A stretch of 64,000 nucleotides of DNA from Serilophus lunatus (taxonomy: Eukaryota > Chordata > Aves > Passeriformes > Eurylaimidae). This document shows, in pieces, positions 47,601 through 59,590 of the stretch. A program made the translations under genes and the position numbers. Within the stretch, counting starts at the first letter, position 1, and every line of letters begins with the position of its first letter. The stretch covers positions 1 to 64,000 of the forward strand of contig VXBA01001006.1 in assembly GCA_013399895.1 (NCBI GenBank). The letters run 5' to 3'. The notes under the pieces are model-generated. The model was given only the letters and a program-made list of their open reading frames with translations, did not search any database and was not told the origin of the DNA.

Positions 47601-50600
47601 AAGTTTCTTATTTCAGCGTTTGTGAATCACTGGCTCACTATCTACGTGTGCTATTGTGTTATTAGATATCCATGAGACTTTACATAGTCTCATTAACTAT
47701 TTGCCTGCAATTTTATAGTCACAGTTGTAGGATGTGAGGAGCACAAATATCCCTTTCTTTATGAGCAAGGGAAAAATGAAAGAGAGAAACTTTAATGTTT
47801 GGCTCCTTAAAAGTAACAACATGAGGTATTGCAAAAATTAAGGCATCACATAATCGAATCCTCAGTCATTAACCCTCTGTGAAACTCGTGAACCTAAATT
47901 TGGTTTGCTCTTTTGCAAAGAAAATGACAGCAAGAGCACAGAATAAACTGAACTCTAAAGCACTCACACAGAGATATGCATTGATGTGCTGCTGATGTTG
48001 GAGCTAGACCAAGAATTTTCAGCATAGCTCTGCCAGTTTCCGTGCGAGTACCTTAATTGCAAAATACTTGGAGTGTAAATTTATCTTATTGGTGTTACTC
48101 TGTGCTTTATAAATGATCTAGTAAGAAAAAAGAGAGTATCTCTTTATTTCAGCAATATTCATCTCCCACATGGATGGCCTTATGTTAGATCACTGCCATG
48201 AAAAAAGCAGAACAGGGATCTGAATCCAGTTTTTCCCACTCGAAGTGTCCCTAGCACTTAGTCATGTTGGATACACAAGTCCAAAAAATCGTCCAAGAAA
48301 CATCTTCTACAGATGTGTGTTTCATTAGCTCCAACTCTAAGCAATGCGTCCGTTCCAGACAAGTGTTAGCTGTTATGGACCTCATCTGTATCCTCCTACA
48401 TGATCTTGGATATAACCAAAGAAGTATTTAAAGTCTAATTTGAGGGACACAAGACCAACTGGGACCAAACATTTGCCAAAGACACACAGGCAAAAAATTT
48501 GCTTTCAATTCCATAGCCTACATATAAGAAATTATTTTGCTAACATAGAGAGCCTGTTATGGCATTTCTTGTCATTGGCCACAATGCTATTTGGCTCCTG
48601 CCACCTCGAAATTTTGGTACTCTAAAATCTTTTCACATTTGCCTCCTTTTTGTCTCCTCTGTAGCCACCGTTTTGAAGAAAATGGTGTAATTTCCTGAAG
48701 AACAGTGTAAAGGTTTTTTTAGTGGAGTGTTTTTTGGTGGTACTTGCAGAGAATAATATTTCAGATTACATTGAATCAGGTTTAGTGTGGTTTCCAAAGT
48801 GGGCTGGAACTTTCAACCTGAATATCATCTTCTCCTTCTAACCCATATTGCTGCGAGTGAGATCAGCAGAGGTGATTAAATTCACTCGGGCCTGATCCAA
48901 CAGAAAAACTTGACTTGAACAGAGCTGTGGCAGACACTACAACAGCCACTGTCAAAGATGTTTTTGACACGCCAGTTCAGGATATAACATTCAACACATC
49001 TCAAATTTAAACTGCTTAATCTTCTCAAATCAAATATTGCATGTGGACACTAAGAAATTACTTGGAAGGAAAGTTGTGCCTACAGTAAATTTTTAGTACG
49101 TCCAATATTAATATTTACTGATTGCTTAGTTCTTTTTCAGTGTGAATCATATAACCTGGGTTTTATTTTGTTTTGTTTTGTTGATATCTAGGCATCTGCA
49201 AAATACTGTGGAGGAAAAGAAATTATGGAAGTATTTTGGCTCAGAAATTATGGAGAGAGAATTTGAGATGAGAGTTTGTGACTAGTATTTTGGATTTTTT
49301 TTTTATTTTATAATTGGGACTGTTACTTTACATTCCTAAAATTTTCTAAAAGTTTAGCTTGAGAATTCATGACTTGAAGTATATAGGCCACATGAAGACA
49401 TGTTTAAATTGGTACTCAACCTCCAAATAAAAGTGTCAGGAGATGAGAGAGAAAAGTATATCTGGCCCACAGTGAAGACATTTTAAAATATCTTCAAATG
49501 GCTGTTTACTGTGACCGTAATAGTCATTGGAAAACATGGTTCTACTCTGCTATGCACAACCGTATTTAAACCAACGATATTGATTTGATCATGAATTAAA
49601 TACGAAAAATAAACTGTGACAAAACCCAACAACAACTGGAAGGAAAAATATCAGGAAACTAACAGATATTAAGGAACTTCTGGAGACAACAGGATAATTC
49701 AGAAGACATGCCTGATGTGCTTTTTCCTTGAATTTCCTGATCTCTCCTCAAGGTCATTTATGTATAATGTCAAATGGACTGTGCTTGCTTTAATGAAGAC
49801 CATCATGCTCATCAGCACAGTTTGAAGAACAGCCTCAAACTGCAAACTAAAGAAGGAGAACATTGTTGACTATCACTTCTGCCTGGAAACTCAGAAGGAA
49901 CAACGGAACTCAAAATCTAACCAGCAGGAAAACCAACATTTGAGCTGCATGCCTATTATGTAGCATACAGTTTATTTTGTTTCTTTTGTTATTTCTCTCT
50001 CCTTTCCAACTCCAGAAAACCTCAAGGTGACATGATTTCTGTGAATCTGTTCCTCTGAGGATACATTCAGGAGTAACACTGTCAGACTTTACAGAGTCCA
50101 TCAGAAGTCCTGAGGAAAAACTGAAAACTTGAGGGAAGGCAGAGCAAACCCTCAGAGAAAGAACTAACAGGAAAATATCAACCCAAAGACTTTCCCATTA
50201 AAGTCTCAAGGATGAAAGAATAAAACAAAAAGCAGGTGTTGGTTGTGGAGTTTTTTTCCTATTCTGGGTTACTGGCTCTGTAGCTGCTGATCCTGGTAAT
50301 GGCGTGTATTTTAATAGTCTGTTATAGTCCATTGGCATTTTTGAAATGAGAACCCAGACACCAGATCTATCAAAGCTCTTTGTAACAAGGTGCAAATACG
50401 CACTGCAAGGCAGAAGGTATATTAGTTTTATCAGCTTTTATTTTGGAATGTGGGAAGTATATTAGGTATGGAATGGCTTTGTTGTTCAGGAAAACATTAA
50501 GTACTGAATAACAATCCAAATACAATTGGCTAATTTTCACATCAGTATAGATGCAAAATTGTTGATGCTGGCTTATTGCTACAGGGACGCGTTTAGCTGT

Positions 50601-51885
50601 CAGATCCTATTGATTTCAGCTTAGATGTCTTAATTAGTCAATCCTATTGATTTCAATAAGGATGTCATGAGAAGTAATTTCATTCGATGTAGTCATTTTT
50701 CCATTTTAGCTTCCTTTCTCTTTCAAAAAGCAGACTTCTTAAATTGCTAATGGCACTAATACCAAGAAGGCAGCCAGATTATTTGGTTTAAAAATCAAAA
50801 CTTGACTCCCAAGACCACTTATCATCGATTTGACAGTTTTGGAAACAGACCACCAGAGCGACCCTCAAAACTGTCAAAAAAGTTGTGTTTCAATACTGCT
50901 TCTTCCCCAAGGTCTGATTACAGTTTGGTATTCTTAACTTACTTATTGAATTTTCCCTCAAGTAGTCTTTGTGCCTGAAAATTGTTGAGCTGTTCCATTG
51001 TGTTAGCAAGTAGTACTTGTTCTAGCATAGTACAGCAAAGATAACAAAGTTCAACCAGTGTTATGACACTTCATTCATTTTTCCACTCTTCTCACTTCTG
51101 TATTTTGTGCTGACAAGATCTTCTCCATGTCTTTGTATGATGAAAATCAGGAAAGTTAGTTTTTTGGCACAATGAGCATGGATCAGAGTCTTTTTATCTA
51201 AAAAGATTTCATTTGGTTAAAATCAATATACATGTTTTATAAAATATGTCAGTTTAGTCTCAAGTGCTGTAAGTGCTGTTTGGGTCATTCTTTAATTTAA
51301 AATTAATTACATTTTACAGACAGAAGACCCTAAATAAAGGACTTTATTCATAGAATAATACTAATCACAGTCAAACTTGAGTATATTTATATAAAATGCA
51401 AGAAAATTTCTCCAGAATTAGGATAGCAGAAAAAAAAAAGTCTAATGATGTTTTTATTTAAATAATAAATTAATAAATGATAACAATAATAAAGCCAGTA
51501 ACCTTCATGAAAAGTACCAAAAATCTATAGGAAGTCTCTTTAATGTACAGAAGTAGAGCACAAAAATGGGACCACACAATGGCCCTTTCCATGTGACTGT
51601 CTTTGCAAATAAGGTTAACATAACCTTCCAGTTTTTCTCTTCTACTGAGTCTGTCCCAAAGCACTCCAGTTAAGGCTGGTTATATATCAGCAGCTTCCTA
51701 CTGTGATTACCAAAAGCAGATCCTGAGTTTTAGGAGCTGGGTAAACTGTTTTAGGGGTTAGGAATACTAGTTTCAGAAGAACTGCACAGAGATATGAACA
51801 TGTATTACAAACTAAAAGCAGCAACAGAATGTACAGATGTTTCACAAGAAACACTGGAGTCCAGCTTCAGAGGAAATTTCATACT
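44691..51885. other. Non-coding DNA
   Basis: No gene recognised. It contains AGGTTAAAG-type cryptic repeats at about 45918-45950, a (TTTTG)n patch at 49161-49182, and a 37-bp-spaced duplication of ATCCTATTGATTTCA at 50604-50618 and 50641-50655, possibly from an ancient repeat. Confidence 0.55.
51881..51885. repeat. Target-site duplication, left copy (ATACT)
   Basis: Identical to 52319-52323 and directly abutting the TG terminus of the LTR. Confidence 0.88.
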
Positions 51886-52318
51886 TGTATTGGGCCTGTC
51901 TGAGATGGAGCCCATTTCCCATACAGCAGCTCTCACAGTGCTGTGCTGTGCATTGGTGGCTGGAGTGGTGCTGATAATACGCCAGTGTTTTGGCTACTGC
52001 TGAGCACAGCACTGGGACTGTAGTGTCCCTTCCCCAACTGATGGNNNNNNNNNNNNNNNNNNNNNNNNNNNNNNNNNNNNNNNNNNNNNNNNNNNNNNNN
52101 NNNNNNNNNNNNNNNNNNNNNNNNNNNNNNNNNNNNNNNNNNNNNNNNNNNNNNNNNNNNNNNNNNNNNNNNNNNNNNNNNNNNNNNNNNNNNNNNNNNN
52201 NNNNNNNNNNNNNNNNNNNNNNNNNNNNNNNNNNNNNNNNNNNNNNNNNGGGGTGGGTGAAAAAGGGGGTTAAAGCAACTGTGGGCACCTGGCGGCCAGC
52301 CAAGGTTAACCCATTACA
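51886..52318 (+). mobile_element. Endogenous retrovirus solo LTR, plus orientation, with internal assembly gap
   Basis: The left end is TGTATTGGGCCTGTCTGAGA and the right end is GCCAGCCAAGGTTAACCCAT then TACA, giving TG...CA termini. The five bases ATACT occur immediately outside both ends (51881-51885 and 52319-52323), an exact target duplication that fixes the boundaries. Internal words (CTGTGCTGTGCATTGGTGGC, GATAATACGCCAGTGTTTTG, GGCTACTGCTGAGCAC) match the U3 start of a widespread avian ERV LTR group, and the 3' end matches its terminus. No internal retroviral sequence or second LTR is present, so it is a solo LTR formed by recombination. The middle is lost in Ns. Promoter and polyadenylation motifs would lie in the gap and cannot be assessed. 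Confidence 0.9.
52045..52249. other. Assembly gap (205 Ns)
   Basis: A run of Ns inside the LTR; the frames reported across it are meaningless. The right edge is G-rich (GGGGTGGGTGAAAAAGGGGG), which may explain the drop in coverage. Confidence 1.
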
Positions 52319-52323
52319 ATACT
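52319..52323. repeat. Target-site duplication, right copy (ATACT)
   Basis: Directly abuts the CA terminus of the LTR and is identical to 51881-51885. Confidence 0.88.
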
Positions 52324-55300
52324 TAAGAAGTAAAAGCTCCATGCTTTCTTGAAAAATTCCTAAATATATTTTTCTTCTCAGAATGTGGAGATTGGAGAAA
52401 GTAACAGCCTATAAAATGGGAATGCAATAATCAGAGGAAAAGTTTCTTGAGAGGTTAGATTGATCTTATATGAGCAGTAATTGACTATATAAACCTGTGT
52501 CACATCTATTATAATAAATCGTGGCTTATCATAGGACTGAAATTGATTTCTTAAAGCATAAATTTTTATAAATTCACTGTTAAAGCATCATTTATTTCAG
52601 CGTTTTAATGTGATGTTATGTAATTGTATTACTATTTCATTATAAAATCAGAAATTTCCTGGCATAGCATATACTTCTTGCTTCAATGTGTATGTTTCCC
52701 TCTTGAAATAGGGTTTTTGTTTTTCATACCTTCTGAGGACCTGTTGCCTGTTGCAATGGGCAGGAATACAGGCACCAGTTCCTCAGTACCTCAGAAGTAT
52801 AAAGAAAAAAACTGAGGAGACAAACAACAAACCCTAAGAATATCTATAGGAATTCTGTTCTGAAGGAAATCTAAAGGAACTGGTGTTTTGTCTGGGATTT
52901 TACATTTTAATAATCTATAAGTTTATTTTGTGACACTTTTTCTGAAGATTACTTTTGAATCTTGCTATATTTGTACTCTATTGTTGTATCACCTTTTTCT
53001 CCCATGAGATAAAAGTCTGTCCCTTTTTCTTTTTGCCTTAAATGTTCAGATTTAATCCCAAAGTCTAATTTGTGGAAAATGGCCATGAAGTTCAATTCTT
53101 GGTGAACTTTGTGGCTACTCTTTTAAAAACTGTAATCTGTAGATGGTTTTTTTGCATTTTAATATATCCGCCTGAATATCAAGAGTATTGTTTTATGTCT
53201 TTGTCTACAATGAACAGTGTTACAAGAATGAAAGATTTGATATTAGAAAATGGCTAGGTGAGAAAGACCTTTCTATGTATTACCTCCTGAGTTCTTTTCA
53301 GATGATCCTCACAAATTTGAGCTTAGTTCAGTATGTAAATTAAGGTGATTGTGATTGTGTATAGTGTGCTAAATTTTTATGATTATGAGAGGGGAAAACC
53401 AGTATCGTCAGGTGGCATATTAAGTTGAACTTTCTGTGGAAGGAGGAAGAGGCATTTGTCTTATTTTGGATATCTAAGTTTGGGTATGCAAAAGATGTAA
53501 AATGATACTGCAAGAGGCAGGTTTTTTTCCTAAAGCTAATGAAGGAGCTGGCACAATTGAATATTTGTTATATTATTGACAAAGAACCAGAGAAGTTGAA
53601 TCTGCTAAGAATTCCAAAAACATTGTGCCAGCTTTTATGCGCATACAGCAGTTGATCAATGTAATATAAAAATATATACAAAGGTAACTCATATGTGTAT
53701 GCAATATAACCACATACTTCAGTTAAATAATCCCACTAATATACACATTTAGAATAAATAAATGTCTAAAGGTTTTGCAACAGAACCTTTCCTATCAAAA
53801 ATATAATTATGAAGAGTCTGAATATCAATATACTTCACAGCTTAATTCTTTCTAATAAGTTGAAGTTTTTACTTCTCCTTTAGAATGCTTTTGTCCCAAT
53901 AAAGTGAATCTGAGCTGTGGGTTATTTTGTATGTTGATGTGTATAAGGGTTATGTGTTAGAAATATGGCATCTCATCATATTCATATCCTCTACAAATCT
54001 CTAGTCTGTGGATTTCTTATGAAACACTTGTGTTGTAGCCTAAAAAAATTAAATTAATATCCATATGACATCTTAACATGAATAAGTCAAAGATCAAAAG
54101 CAGTAAATTTAAAAATCTTCATTTTCTCTTTGGTCAGAAAGATATTGCGAAAAGTAGGGACTGTCAAAGGTGGCATTGAGTTAATGAGAAAAGTCAGAGG
54201 AAAATACTATCAAACTGGAGGCAAGAGCTATATGCATCCTTCAGGTCCTGGACTGAACTGCAGCATGATCCAAGAATCTATAGACACTGCACTGCTACAG
54301 CCCTCCCTACCATTTCACCAGTGAGGACTCCCCACTGATGCTGGCCAGCAAGGTAAGCATGCAACAAACATGCTAAGACCCAGAGATGAAAAGTGGCCAT
54401 CACATCAAGGTGAGATAGGAGACAAATATACTTATAGGAAAAATACTCTGCTCTCATGAGCAGTTCCTCTTTTCCTAAGGGTAAGCTTTTTTTTAGTTTA
54501 ACTATCATAGGTTCCAAAGAGAACAGTTGCAATTTTCTTTCTCTCCTCTGCTCCTATTTTCATATTACTATGAAACATAAGCTGTGTTTTTTTACTTGTC
54601 TTTTTAACTGTGCTGAAATACTTTTTGTTCATTCCTATTTCTCTTTTCTTTTTTTTTTTTTTTGCCTTTTACTGAAAAAACCCCACTTTTCTTATCTTCA
54701 GTCTTATAACTTTTGACTTAGTAGACTAAGATATTTTTCAGAAGACCAAATATGTTTCTACTTCCCTTTTCCAATGTTTTGTTAGCAATCTCAGGAGCAC
54801 TCTGTTATATAAAGCTCTGATTCATCAGAACGCTTAATCCTAGGTTTAAATCTTTTTGAAACACACAATTAGGGGGGTGTTCTACTGAGTCAGTTTTCTT
54901 CAAGATGTGATTTTCTTTTATGAAAGTGATGTGTGTTAAAATAAAATGAAAGGACCATCGAACTGGTTCAAAATTGTTCATTTAATTTCTGCGGTGCTTC
55001 TTTTTTTTTGCTATGCCTTATAAGATTAATATACCTGTAAGTCTCAATATAATTTTATACAGTTTATTCAGAAGAAATACATATATTGTCTCTTTGCCAG
55101 TTGTATGAGACCTAATACAAAGAACAACAGATTCTCCTGGTTATAGTTCAATATCTTAATGTCAGTGCATTAAGCTGATTGACTTCAGTGTGTCTATCAT
55201 TCACTTATCTATATTTTGCCTTTATCACCTCTCTGAGTAACACATGCAGACTAGGGCTGTGCAGTCATTTAGCATTTGGGGCCAGATGATTTCCAGATCT

Positions 55301-57401
55301 CTGTCCTCTACAGGAGCAATAAACAATTTGTGGACTGTGCTGTTTGCCACAGCATGTCCAGCTCCCATAAACCATATAGGGTCAGATGAACTTTTCCTCT
55401 GGCTGGGAGAGGGGCCAACGTCTGGAACTCAGTGTCGTATCAAAACCCGCATGCTCACACCGAAGTTCACATTGAAGCTGGCAGAACGCATTAGGCCAAA
55501 TTCAGTATTGCACGTATTTAGATCTGACCTTATTTTCTGAAAAAGCAACAGGGGAAGACATCAGGACATTATGGGTTAGTCCATTGAGGCCTGTCTAGGT
55601 ATTTCAACAAGTGTCTCCTTAGTTCTTCTGGACAGTCACTAGATGACACTGTGGCCATCTCCCTGCACTCTGAGGTTTTAAAGGTTAGTTTTAGTTGTTC
55701 TACAATTTATCACCATTTGGGACACCAATACAAACCTACACCTGGGAAAAGATAAATAAGTATTGGAAAGGAAAGGGTGTGTGGCAAACATCTTGTAGCA
55801 CGGATGAATATGCTTGTAAAGATGCAGTGCTCAAATATAACTATTAAATTAAAAAAAAAAAAAAAAGGAGGAAAGAAGATAGTCTTTCAGTCAGTATATA
55901 TTTACTGGAGATACAGCTCCACCAGTCAACTGAATATTTATTGGAGTGATTCTGACAGGGATCTTTTAAATCACCTTCCAATTCCTTACCTCATCTTTTA
56001 AGTATTCTGGGGTTTATTAAATTGTTCAGTAGATCATACATTGTTGTATGTTATTTTTTTCTATTATTAGCATGAACCAGGACATTTGAACAAGTAAATC
56101 ACTGGGGATTATTTTTCTCAGTTTGTGCTAGGTTCTGGTTTCTGGTCATTTGCATAGGTGCCTTGAAGCATTTTGTAGTTTTGTTGCTTGAAAAAATAAG
56201 CTGCAGCACTATATTTACCCAATCACTCTCACACAACAAATTCAATCAACAGAATTCCCTCTGAAGCTGCCTGTTTGTTTTTTGGTCATGGTGGTCAATT
56301 ACGCAATGACAATTGTCAGGACACTGTAAGAGGACTGAGTTCCCTAACATGCAGGTCAAATGATATTTCAGGTGGAAAGTAGTAGAAGCTCAATTAGTAC
56401 ATGAATCATTTAAAATCAAATTGAATGCAGTAGTCAATAACATTCTTTTGGGAGTAATCTTACACTTGCAGAGGGATCTGTCTACTTGGCAAGGTAGCCT
56501 AAGGGCTGCTCTAACCTTTGCCTGAGGGCTGGCCCTGAATCCAGCAGCCCAGAACATAGGGAGGGCTCAGCTAAGAGTTTCTCTTCCTGTACATTCCCTC
56601 CTCTATCCCCAAGCTGGACTGTGCACTTACCTATCATATCTGGAGATCTGTCTGATGTGACAGTGCTTTGCTCCTTAACCACATCTTCACTATGCAAAGC
56701 CTTAAATCAAAAACCATACGAACATTAAACCGAACCTGTTCATTTTACTATAATTGCAAACTCTTACTTTTCCTTTCTATTTTATTCCCCTTGCAACTTT
56801 TGAACTGGCAGAACAAATGCAATTGGGATGTTAGCAGCACACTGGGAACATTTACAGCCATCAGACTTAGGCATGGACTTCCTGCTTCCAAGTGTGAGAA
56901 AACCCCGCCCATCCTTAAGTCTCACAGATTTCATCACACCATTTCCCGGTAAAACTTTTGCTGTCATCATGTATTTCATTCTATATCAGCTTGACTCTAG
57001 AGTTATATAGCAGTTATAGCATATTCTTTATTTTTAAAATAAAACATTTGAATTTCCTCCAAAATGTCTGCCTTCATAGGATCAGTTAGGAAATCAGACT
57101 TGTAGAAGTCTAGAAAAGTATTCAATGCACAGTGCAGCATAGGTGAAGAATATCAAGTTAGCACAGGTGTATCTGGAAATGCAAGCATGGGTCTGAAAGC
57201 AGTTTAGACACATCAGTGCATTGAATCATTGAGATTATCTTGTACTGACACAGGGGTAATGACTGCAATATGACAGCTGGCATGTTAGTGAGAGCCCAGT
57301 GGTGGTTCAGAGGCCATGGTATTATCCTGCATCAGGATGCTGATTGTTCATCAGATTTTGGGGTGGGATTTTTTATAGTCTGTTTTTAGCTTGTTGTCCA
57401 A
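52324..57401. other. Non-coding DNA
   Basis: No gene recognised. Minor tracts are a T-run at about 54648-54663 and an A-run at 55851-55866. The piece at about 55244-55530 is somewhat GC-richer, contains ATTAGGCCAAATTCAGTATT, and may be an old repeat remnant; 56470-56690 is similar in composition and unrecognised. Confidence 0.5.
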
Positions 57402-57626
57402 CATCAGAATAGATATAAGCAAGAATCTTTTTTATGATGAGGGTGGTGAGGCACTTGAACAGGCTCCCCAGAGAGGCTGCAGGTGCCTCATCTCTAGAAA
57501 CATTCAAGGTCAGGTTGAATGGAAGTCTGGACCACCTGATCTAGTGGAAGTTTTCCCTTATCATTATCAGACCAGATAACCATCAAAGGTCCTTTCCAAC
57601 ACAAACCATTATATGATTCTATGACC
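57402..57626 (+). mobile_element. CR1 LINE 3' fragment, plus orientation
   Basis: The order AAGAATCTTTTTTATGATGA, GGGTGGTGAGGCACTTGAAC, AGGCTCCCCAGAGAGGCTGC, ATTCAAGGTCAGGTTGAATG, ATCTAGTGGAAG, CAAAGGTCCTTTCCAACACA and the octamer tail ATTATATGATTCTATGACC is that of a CR1 3' UTR. About 225 bp, with no coding part left. A stretch corresponding to the CCCATGGGCAGGGGG region has diverged or been replaced (CTTATCATTATCAGACC). Confidence 0.92.
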
Positions 57627-58896
57627 AAAGAGGAGCTGAGTGCCAGCTGCCATCCTAAAAATTCTTCTCTGCCTAGCACTGTGATCCCATGAAAAACTCC
57701 TAGATTTTTACTTGTTTACACAGCCAGAAGCATCTTAGCTTCAATGGCTCTGAACTCGATCAAATTTCCTTATGGAGATCCACAGCCTGGTCAAGAAAAG
57801 GCACAAAGAAGAAGGCAACATCCTGTTCTGCCTTTTAGTTGTCAGTTCAGCGGTTATGACACATGAATTTCCACATGAGAAATATCTGCACTAGGAGTGT
57901 TCAGCTTTCCAGCTCACTGGTCACTGGTCAAATTCTTATTTTTGATTTAGGTTCTCTGTCCTTACTATGCTTGGGGACATACTTTAAATGATAACTATGG
58001 CAACCTAGTAGGCTAAGTTATGAGATCCCTATGTTACCCAGTAGTAAATGAAGATGGAGATTTCATGCTTGTTCCTCAGTGGGTGTTTGCTCAGGGAGAC
58101 GGAGTGTCTCCGATGCAGGCTGCATCCTTCCCCAACATTGGGTGTTTGAGATAGGTCAGCCCCTTGTGCCAGAGAGATATTTTGTAGATACAAAATTGGG
58201 CTAGAATTTCCACAAGGGAAAATATATCACTGCTATTATAAAGATCTCAACTTACTCTTTTCAGTGATTTATATACTGCTAGTGTATAAACCTTTTTGTC
58301 CCTATATGAACTGTAAATGGTAGCCACATTTTTTGCAGATATGACAGGCTCTTGCAATGGGTTATTTTTTTTTCCATTAGAACATATGCCATTAAATCCA
58401 TTATCCCTTCTAGTTTCTCTGTCAGGGCAATCTGTCTCTGCTTTGCTACAGTTAATGCCACTATTAATTAATCTTATACTTAATTCATGACTTACATACA
58501 TTTTAAAGTAAATATATATCTCGTAATGAGCTGGACTGACAGATTTTGAGATCAAAGGCACAGATCCTTAGATATTCATGCACATTTAATTACTGTTTAT
58601 GTAGGCATTTTCCATTGACTTTAGTAGTAGCTAGGTAAAAAAATATCTTTGAAGATCGACACCAAATTTTAGATCCATGTATTAGTTCTAGTTCCAAGTT
58701 CCCATCACTAGATCCATGTTGAAGGATGTTGTATCTAAAGGTGTTAGAACATAGTGCTGTCTCTCAATAGTCTATACAGTCTCCAGCCTTGCTGCAAGGA
58801 TGTGAGCATAACTCTGCTTGTGAGCATGTCTTTGTGACTGGACAAAAGTTTCTACCCTGCTGAAGGCTGAACTTTCATTTCCAAAACTTCTCACAT
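57627..58896. other. Non-coding DNA between two CR1 tails
   Basis: No gene recognised. Around 58606-58622 TTTTCCATTGACTTTAG recalls an ancient amniote repeat word, too short to call. Confidence 0.5.
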
Positions 58897-59590
58897 AGAT
58901 CATAGAATCATAGGCTCCTTAAGATAGGAAAAGACCTCCAAAATCATCAAGTCCCACATTTGACCGAACAGCACCATGCTCACTAAACCATAGAGTAAAG
59001 TGCCTGTCTACTCATATTTTGAACACTTCCTGGAATCATGACTCTACCACTTCCCTGTGGAGTCTATTTCAATGCTTAACCACTCTTGTAGTGAAGGAAT
59101 TTGTCCTAATATCCAACCTGGACCTCATCCTGAGCAACTCGAGGCCATTCACCTTGTCCTATCACCAGTTGCCTTGTGAAGAGGCCGACGCCCAGATAGT
59201 TATAGAGAGGGATAGGGTTTCCCCTGAGCCTTCTTTTCCCCAGATTTAACAACCCCCCAGTTCCTTCAGCCACTCCTCATAAAACTTATGTTCCAGACCC
59301 TTCATCATCTCCACTGCCCTTCTCTGAAAATGCTACAGCACTTCAATGCCTTTCTTGTAGTAAGGGACCCAAAACTGAACATAGTATTCAGGATGCAGCC
59401 TCACTAGTGCCAAGTGCATGGGGACAATATGAACCTGGTTCTGTTGGCCATGCTATTTCTGATATAAGCCAGGATGCCATTGCCTTCTTGGCCACCTGGG
59501 CAAATGTTGGCTCATGTTCAGCCAAGTGTGGATCAGCACCCGGATGGAAAGAGCTTCAGGCTCCCTTCAAATCCAATGTCCAGGGATAAA
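58897..59590 (-). mobile_element. CR1 LINE 3' fragment, older subfamily, minus orientation
   Basis: On the plus strand it begins TCATAGAATCATAGG (octamer tail in reverse) and continues with AAAGACCTCCAAAATCATCA, CCACTTCCCTGTGGAGTC, AATTTGTCCTAATATCCAAC, CTCGAGGCCATTCACCTTGT, CCCTGAGCCTTCTTTTCCCC, AGTTCCTTCAGCCACTCCTC, ATAGTATTCAGGATGCAGCC and TTCTTGGCCACCTGGGC. This is about 690 bp of 3' UTR and the end of ORF2 of a CR1 subfamily different from the copies at 36-39 kb. It carries many changes and small gaps. The 5' side fades out near 59590. Confidence 0.93.

Noticed and set aside
51842..52352. Open frames of 166 and 120 codons crossing 52045-52249
   Set aside because: Most of their length is undetermined bases in the assembly gap, and the flanks are LTR sequence.
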